The translations under genes were made by a program, and so were the position numbers. Of a stretch of DNA of 64,000 nt, positions 36,525 through 47,000 are shown piece by piece. Below the pieces are notes generated by a model, which made no database searches, was not told the DNA's origin, and was given only the letters and a program-made list of their open reading frames with translations. How positions within the stretch are numbered: position 1 is the first letter of the stretch; each line of letters opens with the position of its first letter. This DNA comes from Yamagishiella unicocca (Eukaryota > Chlorophyta > Chlorophyceae > Chlamydomonadales > Volvocaceae): NCBI GenBank assembly GCA_003116995.1, contig BDSL01000017.1:682001-746000 (forward strand), in the 5' to 3' direction.

Positions 36525-36620
36525 CCTTTCTCCTTTTTCAGTGTCAGGCGATGCGGGCGATTTCTCTCCCTTTTGGTCTGGAGCCCACTGTAACGAGTAC
36601 TACAACTGCCATCCTGTACG
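36525..36620 (+). repeat. Dispersed repeat family 2, copy b
   Basis: Carries GTGTCAGGCGATG, then CCCTTTTGGTCTGGAGCCCA, CTGTAAC and GAGTACTACAACT. It is about 90 bp alignable with the reverse copy at 58650-58740 and, over a shorter span, with 54880-54975. Confidence 0.75.
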
Positions 36621-37272
36621 ACTTAAGCGGTGCGCCCTGCAACATGGCATTGCTGTCGTACTGTCCATGTCCGAAGTCGTTGCCGTTACTGTTCCCCGCT
36701 GCTGAGCGGGTCCTGGTGTGCGCACATGCTGCTGCGTCGATCAGCTGTTGTGTCGTGACAACAACCGGGACCGCCGAAGGCCCTTACTTGCACGGTCGTG
36801 TAAGTGTGTACAAAATGATGGCCGAAACGTGGTGAGAGCGAGAGCGCACAAGTAATACCATGTAACTTTCGTAATGCACGTCCCTGCCGCATGCTGGCCG
36901 TCCCTGCCCTGCCCTGCCGCATGCTTAGCGTCCCTGCCGCATGCCGAATACTCACATACACTGGGTGAACTTGTCGACTCTATACCAAGGCCCACTGCAG
37001 TAGCCGATGAAGTGACTGGAAACGGCAATCGGTGGAGCCGAATGGAGACCGTGTATCCGAAATTGCCACGTTAGTTGACCGTTACATGCATGTCACGGCA
37101 AGACGAGGCCATAAGCACCGTCAATCAGAAGGCATCTGGATGACTTCTTCACACGTCAAGTCCAAAATCGAAGCAAAATCCGCTTCATGGTCACAAGGTA
37201 GGGTAAAAACGACTCCGGTGGAGCGAACCCAATTGAGTACACTTCGGTACACACGGTGTCTTGTATACACGT

Positions 37273-37277
37273 TTACA
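37273..37277 (-). terminator. Candidate TGTAA polyadenylation signal of ACP
   Basis: TGTAA on the - strand about 145 nt beyond the ACP stop, a normal 3' UTR length for chlorophyte genes. Confidence 0.5.
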
Positions 37278-37422
37278 CACAGCACTGAAGTCAGTCCACG
37301 AACAAGCACCTCCCATAAACCCAACACATTTTCTTGTCACCCCTACAGAAGTTGGCCTTCGCTGTTACGAGACGAGACAGCGTGGGCTCCACATAGTACA
37401 GCTGTTATGCACAGCCAAATGT

Positions 37423-38262
37423 TTAGGCCTTGGTGACCATCTGGGCAGCGATCAGGTCAGCGGCTTCCTGGACGGTGGAGATCTTCTCAGCGCCTGTTTG
37501 AGGTCACAGCCGAAAGGAGGTAATTGAACGTAGGTCAGCAGTGCGAGGCTTCCATGGCATGTGCAAAGGAGTGAATTAGGCAGCGGCGAATTGCCGACGG
37601 CTCAGTAAGCGTTAGGAACAACTATTCTTGGGAGGACACGGAAAGACTTACTCTCCTCGTCCATCTGCACCTCAAACTTCTCCTCGAGTGCCATCATGAT
37701 CTCGACCTGTAGGAGGCAGCCAGGTCAGCGTTCCGGCTTCAGATGGAAAACCGACGTGGATAAGGACATGCATCGCCCTTATCTTACCGTGTCCAGCGAG
37801 TCAGCGCCGAGGTCCACGAACTTGGAGTTGGGCTTAACCTGTAAATGACAGACGCACACACCTTAAGTGTGAATGCTGCATTTTGCGCGTGCTGACCAAG
37901 CAATTATGGTAGTCCTACCGCCTCCAGGTCGGTCCCCAACTGGGTTGAGATGATGGCACGGACGTCCGCCAGCACCTGGCCCTTGTCCTGTATTCAGACA
38001 GCCATGCGGGTGAGCAGTCCGCGCACAGCAAGCAACCGGTACCAAGCACATGCGCACCACGGCGGCGCAGGTGATGACCCTCCGGCCGCGCACAGACACG
38101 GGGCGTGCAACCTGCAGGAAGGTTCAATTCGTCTTAGCAAGGATGATCCGAGTGTCCCAGTAGGGGCCCACCGAACGACCGACAAATGTACACCGCTATC
38201 ACCTGCACACGGGTCGTGGCGACGCGGGCCGAGGCAGCCTTGCGGATCATCGTCTGAGACAT
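37423..38262 (-). CDS. ACP: Acyl carrier protein, probably plastid
   Basis: Six exons (38203-38262, 38058-38111, 37919-37987, 37788-37838, 37652-37706, 37423-37493) join in phase to 119 residues. Residues 1 to about 38 are rich in Ser, Arg, Ala and Val without acidic residues and contain VSVRGRRVITCAAV, a plausible chloroplast transit peptide and cleavage region. The mature ACP fold follows, with VRAIISTQLG, FVDLGADSLD (Ser75 carries the 4'-phosphopantetheine arm), VEIMMALEEKFEVQMDEE and ISTVQEAADLI. It shuttles acyl chains in type II fatty acid synthesis. Introns are short, with ordinary donors and no G-run modules. A mitochondrial location is the main alternative. Confidence 0.93.
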
Positions 38263-40451
38263 CTTTAGAGTGTTGAGAGAGAGATGATCTGGCAAAGGCT
38301 TCGGTGAGAGTGGTCACTGCGCGTGTTCTGCAGGCGTTTTTGATCGTCAGCAAATTGATAGGGCCCTCAATGTCCAACAACCAAGCCGTCCCATCAATGT
38401 GCAAACGCTCGCACCCAACGCATGCACCGTTAATTTACGCGGTTACTGCAAAACTAAGACAGTGCTTGGATAGGTTTGGCGACAATTAAAGCAAGTGTGT
38501 AACGCCAGCCCTCACCGGCACGCGGCCCCTGCCTCGCCCTCCTCTACAATTTAATTATACTGGAAATATATCGATAAGTCCAACCGCGATATATTTTTAC
38601 ATCGCTGGTTGCGCGTCCGTAGGGAATTGCGCCGGGCCCTCGTCCTTGTGGAACCGTGGCGAGCACTGGAGCAGCGAGGACCATGTGCGATGGTACAACT
38701 GGTGAATAGCGGGTAACCCTGAGCTTGATCACAGGCACTTTACAGGCTCGCACATGCGCTGTGGGGCTCGGATTCCACATAGTGTCGTCGCTACGTTCAA
38801 TTGAGTTGCTAGCAATTACATACAAAGCTCACATGCTTGTTATTTGGGTCCAGTTCTATTACCGCGCAATGGTGCCGGCGACTCAATGGCCGGCTCAATG
38901 CGACATGGGCGTGCACACCCGACTCCTTGCACACCAAGCTCCGGTGCATGGTGCCCTTACTTCGCACCCTTCGCCACCTGTCTTCCACCTTACCCTCCTT
39001 GCTGCGACATGGTGCAAATCCGTGCCCTCCCGGCCCAAGCCGCACCCCGCGTTTGTGCGCGTCACTGATGAAAACTAAGACCGCATACATGCAATGCCGT
39101 AAGCCAGTTAGCATGAACGAATTTCAGTACCCCATCACTGTTACATGTTGCTTGCACGCCGCCGCCGCTCTGCAAGTCGCTGTGCCACTTCGGCTCCGCC
39201 AAGAAGCCTCATTTTACAACATTAACAGTAGCAAACAGAGACAGGCAGCAACAGGGATGCGTATGTGGCCGTCAGCAGGAATTCCTGAAGATAAGGAAAC
39301 CGCCCTTGTGAATCGCGTTTCGGACAGGATCGGACGGTGTGGCACTGTGCGGCATGGGGCACAGCTGGGCGGGTCAGGGAGCGACATGATCCTTGATATG
39401 AGCGATCCCTGTGCCTGCTGCGGAATTTCGCGTGCGGACTGCTGTGACGGTGCCCCTGTGCTGTGCGCCAAGGTGCGCCAGGTCCCAACTTGTGTCCACT
39501 GCGGGAGAGCTTGCGCTAATTCCTACAAAATCAAGAAATGCACTGCATGCCTCCATCCTTTCCAAATCAAATATGAGATTTCGGCGGCGATTCAGCGGCG
39601 CTGCGCTGAAAAAATATGACAGCCAAGCGAACCAAGGGTCGCCTAACAGCCAGACGAGCCAAGGGTTGTCGTTTCCAGATCTTTCTAACGGAATTCCATG
39701 CGAGCCATCAGAAATGAATATTCGTTGGTCAAACTGTGCTTTTGAAATCGCTCACCCGCCGATGACATCGCGCTGATGGCGTCACGCGGACGGTATCACG
39801 GCGCAACGCAGTAAGGAGTACCCAGTGCCCCAACTCAGCGCGCACTGGCAACCCACACTGCAGTGCTAAGAGCAAATGAAATAATGTTCGCGTGCATTAT
39901 TCCTTCTTAAAGACAAAGAGACGCTCACGGCGGCCTTACCGTACCGAATTTTCAAATCGCAGCACGCGAGGCACACCAGCAAGTTGCCCGCCCACAATGC
40001 TGCCTGCCTGCATCGCATACTCTATTTTAGCGAATACGCATTATTTACTTATCCTTTGTTAAAATGATTCCTGAGCCGGGCAGCTGCTGCCGGAAGTCCT
40101 CTTGCCACCCGAACGCGATAGCCCCAGGCCGATCGCGCCTGGTGACCAACGCGGAATAGCTCGCGCACAGTCGACTGCCAGAGACCGCCTTGAACTTAAG
40201 TGCGCACGCCTTCGGGATACGGATCGGCAAGGACAGGCCCCCTAACGACGCATACAATACCACCGTTCATTGTCCATAATCCACGGCCCATAAGGTTTCC
40301 TCTCAATCGCAATCCTAAGAACCGGCTTTTTTGACAAACAGAACAGCCGCCCTACCTGATCCGTTGTGGCGTTCATTTCTCGGGCCCTTCTCGGGCCCCT
40401 GCCTGCCAAACGCACCCGCTCGCCCGCCTGCCTGGCGCCACCATCGAACCT
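38263..40451. other. Divergent intergenic region between ACP and PrimPol
   Basis: Lower in GC than most of the window. It must contain the ACP promoter and probably the PrimPol promoter. The only frame with a recognisable pattern is the possible zinc-ribbon ORF, listed separately. No array or intron module was seen. Confidence 0.5.
38837..39619 (+). CDS. Uncertain ORF with a zinc-ribbon-like C-terminus
   Basis: An open frame of 260 codons whose last 80 residues are Cys-rich. CACCGISRADCC is followed by CVHCGRACANSYKIKKCTAC, i.e. CxxC-x11-CxxC, a spacing seen in zinc ribbons. The first 160 residues look random. I do not recognise the protein. A short real exon from about 39380, or chance, are both possible. 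It sits upstream of PrimPol on the same strand, with no visible link to it. Confidence 0.25.
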   Translation: MLFGSSSITAQWCRRLNGRLNATWACTPDSLHTKLRCMVPLLRTLRHLSSTLPSLLRHGANPCPPGPSRTPRLCASLMKTKTAYMQCRKPVSMNEFQYPITVTCCLHAAAALQVAVPLRLRQEASFYNINSSKQRQAATGMRMWPSAGIPEDKETALVNRVSDRIGRCGTVRHGAQLGGSGSDMILDMSDPCACCGISRADCCDGAPVLCAKVRQVPTCVHCGRACANSYKIKKCTACLHPFQIKYEISAAIQRRCAEKI

Positions 40452-41030
40452 ATGACCAGCTCCTCCTCCCAGCGGGCTAAGGCCAGAAGTGCCGCGGAGC
40501 TTCAGCTGCAGAGGCCGTGCCACGAGCCGGCGAAGAAGGAGCGGGCAGGCGGTGCACGGCAGCGCACCAGCGCGGCGCTAGCCGCCGCAGCTGCCGCCGC
40601 AGCGCCAGGGCGCCAGCCCCAAGTGGACCTCCCGAAGAGACTGGCCTCTCAAAATGCAGTGGGGGTGGCAGTGGCCGGCACCGGAGCCGCAGTGGGGGTG
40701 GACCTCCCTGTAGTGGGGTCGGCTGATTGTGATGCCGGGGGCGGTGGGGGCGCCACCCGGCCCAGGCGGGTTTTGCCGCTGCTGCTGGTCCGGGTGCCTG
40801 GCCCAACCCAGCAGCCATCGCAGCAGCCATCGCAGCAGTCGACCCAGCAGCCGTCGCAGTCCTTGCAGCAGCAGACGACGCAGCAGTCGACCCAGCAGCT
40901 GGGCTCGAGGGAGGGTTCGCAGCCGGGCGTGGAGCGGCGGGAACAGGAGTCGCAGCAGCGGCCCTTAGGGGCCCGCGATGACGACGACGACGTTGTCTCC
41001 TCGCGTAGAGGACACCAGCAAGGCCGCCCA

Positions 41031-41077
<47 letters not shown>

Positions 41078-44000
41078 CCGGCCAGACACTGCACGTGGCA
41101 AGATGCAAAGCACCGCCGCCGCCGCTGGCGCCGCCGCCGCCGCCGCCGCCACTCTCGCCGCTGCCGCGACTGACATCCCGCCGCCGGCGCCGCCGCCACC
41201 GGTCTCAGCCTCCTCCATCTCTGTGGAGGGGCCCCCCGCGGCGGCGCCGCAGCGACAGGGCCGCCGCGGGGCCGCGGTATCGGACCGCAGCTGCGTGCCG
41301 CCCTCTCAGCCCACCTCCTTGGCGGCTGCGGCCGCAACACGGCCGCAGCCGACCATTGCCGCCGCCGCCGCCACGGTATCGGACCGCGGCTGCCGCGGCC
41401 GCAAACCGGGGGCCGCAGAGCCCGGGACCCCAGGCGAGCTACACGCCGCTGTGCCCCTCGATGACGACCCCATCCTTTGCAGCCCTCTCGCCGGCGCCGC
41501 CGGCGCCGCCGCCGCCGCCGTGCACGTGGCTGGCACTGCCGTATCCGCGGCCACTGGCGTCGAGGGGGACCCGATGCAAACCACTCCGTTGCGGCCGCCG
41601 CCGCCGCGGCGGCCATCGCCGCCACAGCAGCAGCAGCAGCAGCGGCTGCTTGCTCCCCCACTGGACGCGTTGGTGGAGCAGCCGATTGCTGCGGTCGGGC
41701 CGGCGCCGAGGGCAGACCCCGGAGCTGACGCGGCTGGTCGCGGCAGCGGGAAGCATAAAGTCAGCCCCTGCGACTACGACGGTAGCGGTGCCAGTCCCGG
41801 TGGCGGAGGCGGTGGTGCTAGTCCCGCCAGCGGCGGCGGCGGCGGCGGATGTGCCCCCATGGTGATGTCGCCCGCCTGGGTGACTCCGCTCGCTGGCAGG
41901 CGGTGGCCGCACTCAGCCTGTGACGCAGCTGGCGGCAGCTGGCTGGGGGCGCTGGGGGGCTGTGTAGCTGCGGGTGCGGGTGCGGGTGCGGGTGCGGAGG
42001 TGATGGTGGTGTGTGACACTCCGCTTCACCAGCAGATGGACCTCACGCCGCCGCCGGGCGGCAGCAGCGGCGGCGGCAGCGGCGGCGGCAGCGGCGGCGG
42101 CAGCGGCGGCGGCGGCGGCAGCTTCCCCTGCGCAGCCGCGGTCGCTGACCCACGGGTCGGGAGTGGACCGCTGGGTCCGGGCAAGGAGGAGATGGCGGTT
42201 GACCAGGCGTTGGGCTCGGGAGGAGATGACGCGCGCGCAAGGGGTGCCGTTGGGACAGCTGTGCTGGCGGCGATGGAGGAGGAGGAGGAGGAGGAGGAGG
42301 AGGAGGAGGAGGCGGAGGCGGCGGCAGCGGAGGGGCAGGTGGAGGAGGCGGGAACAGATGGCGAGTATGCGGATGACGATTCGTACGGCGAGCCGTGCAG
42401 CAGCTCGGACGCGGATGTTGATCTGGAACTGGATCTGGATTTCGATCTGACGCAGGACGAGCGGGCGGCCCGGTTGGGCGGGTGGGTGCGGCGGTCGGCT
42501 CGGCTGCAGCACCTGGCCGCATCCGTACCATCACCGCCGCCACCACCACCGCCGCAGCACCAGCACCAGCGGCAGCACCAGCAGCAGCCGGCGCTAGGGG
42601 GGCCGGCCATTGCAGGACGAAGCAGAGCTTCGCTGGCGCCGCCGCCGCCGCCGGTGGCGCTGAGGTCCGCGCTCCCAGGCGCCAGCGGGGCTGCGCCAGG
42701 GCCTGGAGGCGGCCTCCCTGGACCTGCGCCAGGGCCTTGTGGCGGCCTCCCTGGACCTGCGCCAGGGCCTTGTGGCGGCCTCCCTGGACCTGCGCCAGGG
42801 CCTTGTGGCGGCCTCCCTGGACCTGCCCCAGGGCCTTGTGGCGGCCTCCCTGGACCTGCAGCAAAGGTCGTTGCGGCGGCGGCGGGGGCCCTGCCGTCGG
42901 GGTTCAACGGCGCTGCTGGGGCAAGGGCGACGATCGCAGAGGCAGCAGCAGCAGCACCCGCACCCGCACCCGCACCCGCAGCAGCACCCGCAGCAGCACC
43001 AGCCGGTCTTGCATCGGCCTCGGAGGTGGCGCCCAAGCCCGCTCACCGGGATGGCTCCAGTCACCACAATCATGGAGGAAGGGGTGGCGGCGGCGGCGGC
43101 GGCGCTGAGGTCCAGGATGCTGACGAGGACGACTGGATGCACACCCAGCAGTACAGAGGGGGGCCCTCAGGGCGCGGCCGGCACCTGGTGTGTTTCGCGG
43201 GAGGCCCCCGGGCGGGGGCGGGGGCCGCGAGAGGTGCGGCTGGGCTGTACGACGACGACGACGACGATGACGGCGACGACGACGACGACGACGGCATGGG
43301 CGTGGGTTGCGGCTCGGGGCACGGGAAAAAGGGCGGGGGGCGTGATTTCGTGGCGTGCGGAGGAGCGGAGGAGGAGGGGTTCGAGGCCAGCGGCGGAGGC
43401 GGTGGCGGAGGCGACGACTGCCCTGCTCCGAAATCCGTGTCGTTTCTCTTCCCGCGGGTAGCAGCTTCATTGGCGCACGCAGCAACTCAGCTGCGGCCTC
43501 CGCTGGGGGAGCTGCCGCCACCGCCCGGGGCCGGAAGGCAGCAGCAGCAGCAGCAGCCCCGGCCGCAGCGGACTGAGCCGCAGCGGACTGAGCCGCAGCG
43601 GACTGAGCCGCAGCGGACTGAGCCGCAGCGGACTGAGCCGCAGCCCCTTCCGGTGGTGCTGGGGGAGGAGTGTTCTCTGGGCTTCTGGGGGGCTGGAACC
43701 GATGTGTACGAGGTGGGTTGGGGGGTGGGGGGCGGGGAGTGGGGGATAGGGGGATGGGGAGTGGGGGATAGGGGGATGGGGAGTGGGGGATGGGGCAGAA
43801 ACGCGTGGTGCTCACACGGGGCAAACAAGCACGGGGCAAACAAGCACGGGGCAAACAAACACGGTGCTCACACGGCGCAAACGCAAGGTGTCGGATAGGC
43901 TAGGATATGGCAAGTGTGTGTCTGTTTGCAATGTGTATGTTTTGAACGAGTGTCTGTTTGCGTTGTGTATGTACGGAGGACGAAAAGCCAAATTCCAGCC

Positions 44001-47000
44001 CCGGTCCACCGCGCGAAACGAGAAGGCTGGAGGGCGTCCTACTGTGTTTTATTGAAACGGGCTTGCAAGCGGATGTCCACCCTCTCGTAGTGCGCAGGGG
44101 GCGCACCAGAGGGTGTTGTTTGTCAGGTGTGGGTTCGGGAGACAAACGCGGGCCGCGGTTACACGCAGACGGCGAGCGGGGGTAACAATAAAAGAACCGG
44201 TAACGCGACTGGGGAAATGTAGTGTGTGCATAGCCTTCAGACACCGGGACGCGTGCGGGGGGTAGGGGTGGGGTTTCACGGCCCCGGAGTGGGGGTGGGG
44301 TTTTCACGGCCCCGGCCCCGCTGTCTCCGCGCTCTCGGAGGAGTGGTGGCTTCGAGGTGGGGGTTGAGGTTGGGGAGTTGCAAGCAAAACCCGTGTACGA
44401 AAGAAAATCAGTGGGGAACGAAAAGGTGGGTGGGTGAGGGGGGCGTGTCGCTGGGGCTGACCCCATCCGCTGCCGGACCTTCCGCTGCTCGTCCCCTCCA
44501 CCCCCTCCACCCCCTCCACCCCCTCCTTCTCCTCCCCTCCCCTTCCCCCTCTCCCGCTAACCCCCCTCCCTCCTCCTCCTATCCCCCTTCCCCCTCCCTC
44601 TCCCACCCGCCACCTCGCGCACGTGCATCCGCCGCTTCCCGCGAAAACCCCTTACCCTTACCGTTACCGTTACCGTTGTGGTTGCGGTTGCGGTTGCGGT
44701 TGCAGGTTTTCCCCTTCCAGCGGCCCGCCCTGGACTTCGCTGACTGGGTCAACGCCGCTTCGCCCTCCGAGCTGCGTGCCGTGCTGCGTGCGATGGCCTC
44801 TCATGACTTCAAATCCTACGGAGACCGTTGGCAGTTCCTGACCGCGTGGATGGGGCGCCACCCGGCAGCAGCAGCGGCGGTGGCGGTGGCGGCAGTAGCA
44901 GGGGGACGGCCGGGGCAGCAGCCTTCGGAGGAGGGGCGCCACCCGCCGCCGCCGCAGCAGCAGGGGGAGGAGGAGGAGGAGGAGGAGGAAGAGGAGGTGG
45001 GGCCATCGGTGGGGGTGGGGGGGGTTCGAGGGAGACCCGTGGATGCCCGCGTGGGGAGGGCAGGGTGGTGCGGGTGGTGGTATGAGAGGTGACCCTGAAA
45101 AGTAAACTCGTTTAGGAGACGTTTTGGAGCGCTCGTTTGGAATTGCGTTCCGAAGAACTTGGGAGAACTTTGGAATTGCGTTGGGACAGACCCCCGCCTC
45201 GCCCCCTTCCCTCCCACTCCGCCCCCCGACCTGTCCCCCCCTTTCAGGCTGGTAGCCCCCCCAACCAGCACCATCCGGCCAGTAAAGACGGCGATGCGAC
45301 CAGGCAACAGCAACAGCAGCAGCAGCAACAACAACAACAACAACAGCTTCCAACGAAGGGTGGAGTCGGTGGCGGCGGCGGTGGCGGCGGCGGTGCAGGT
45401 GCTGGTGCTGGTGGTGCTGCCGTGCAGGGGCCAGTAGGGCGGCGGCCACTGGAGCCGGTACGGGTGTTTGTACGGGAGTACCGCCGGCTCCGAGCAGCTG
45501 GAGGCGATGGCGGAGCTGGAGGCGACGGCGGAGGTGGCGGAGGCTCTGCTGCCGCCGCCGGCGGAGTTGGCGGTGTTGGCGGCGGCGGCGGCGGCGGCGG
45601 AGTTGGCGGCGGCGGCGGCGGCGGAGTTGGCGGCGGCGGCGGCGGCGGAGTTGGCGGCAGCGGCGTTGGCGGCGTTGGCGGGTCGGAGCACTCCCGGCAG
45701 TTCGTGGTCACCACCTACCGGGTACAGGGGGTGTTGGTTGGGGGAGTGTTGGTTGGGTGCGGGGGCGGCGGCTAGGAAGCTGGCAGTGGGCAGGAGAGGA
45801 AACCGCAGGTGGGCACTGAAGAGGTAAACCGATGAGGTAACGCTCGGACAGGGGGTGGGAGGCACCGCAGAAAAGTAAAACCGATGAGGTAACGCTCGGA
45901 CAGGGGGTGGGAGGCACCGCAGAAAAGTAAAACCGATGAGGTAACGCTCGGACAGGGGGTGGGAGGCACCGCAGAAAAGTAAAACCGATGAGGTAACGCT
46001 CGGACAGGGGGTGGGAGGCACCGCAGAAAAGTAAAACCGATGAGGTAACGCTCGGACAGGGGGTGGGAGGCACCGCAGAAAAGTAAAACCGATGAGGTAA
46101 TGCTCGGACAGGGGGTGGGAGGCACCGCAGAAACGTAAAACCGATGAGGTAACGCTCGGACAGGGGGTGGGAGGCACCGCAGAATTAAGCGCTGTGTTTC
46201 GCTGGTGCCTGCCCTCCACACCCCCAAAGAGACTATAAGGCCCTGCGGCGGCGGCGGCTAGCGCTAAACGCTGTCATCGCGGCCACCGCACCCAACCTCT
46301 TACCCGCCCCTCCCCCTTACCCCCCCTCGTTTCACACTGGCTTCCCCAAACCCCCCCACCACCCACCCCCCTACCGTATGTACCAAACGGTGTTCTAATC
46401 GGCTTCCTAGTACAGGGGCTTTCCTCACACCCTCCTACCCATCCGCCTCCTATGTCGTGTAACCGGGTCATCTCGCCACCCCTCACCCCCCAACCTCCCA
46501 GGGAGTGTGGCGCCGCTTCCAGCAGCTCCAATCCACGTACCGCCATTTCTACGAGGTACGAGGTACGGAGGCGCGGACAGCCAGGTGCCGTACACAGCGG
46601 TACACGGTAGAACCAAACCCGACCTGACCCAGCCCGGCCCGGGGGGCCCCTGCCCTGTGTCGCGTGCACGGTCTTCCTCGCCACCTCGCGAGGGGGGCCC
46701 GCCGGGGGGGGGCACTAGCGCTGCTCGCCCCCCGGCTTCTACTCGTCAAACCGAGCTGTCTAGCACACAGCCTCAAACGGGTGTTCCTGGCTCGCTTCTT
46801 CCTACCTGCTGTTGTTCGCCGCCTCCTACTACGTCGCGTTTCCTCGGAGTTTCCTCGCCCTCCTCCCCATACACCCTCCTCCAGGTCACACTCAAAACAT
46901 GCGTTGCCAGCAAGCCCTCGCCATCAGTTTCAATTGCTCGCCCATCAGCTCCAATTGCTTTGCCTCACATGACCTGCACACGCCTTTCCACGCCGCCCCC

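Larger units (their letters stand above)
34328..37422. other. Intergenic between the DUF155 gene and ACP (convergent)
   Basis: Contains module E (AGGATCCGCGAATCCGACAA, 34372), module C (34498), module D (34705-34840), a perfect 12 bp array, short GGAGGTTCGTTGA repeats at 35770-35830, and a family 2 repeat at 36525-36620. No gene was recognised. The intron-type modules just past 34327 sit in the 3' flank. Confidence 0.5.

Noticed and set aside
42026..43854. Long antisense frames opposite PrimPol exon 1
   Set aside because: They are shadows of GC-rich low-complexity coding sequence with no recognisable domain.
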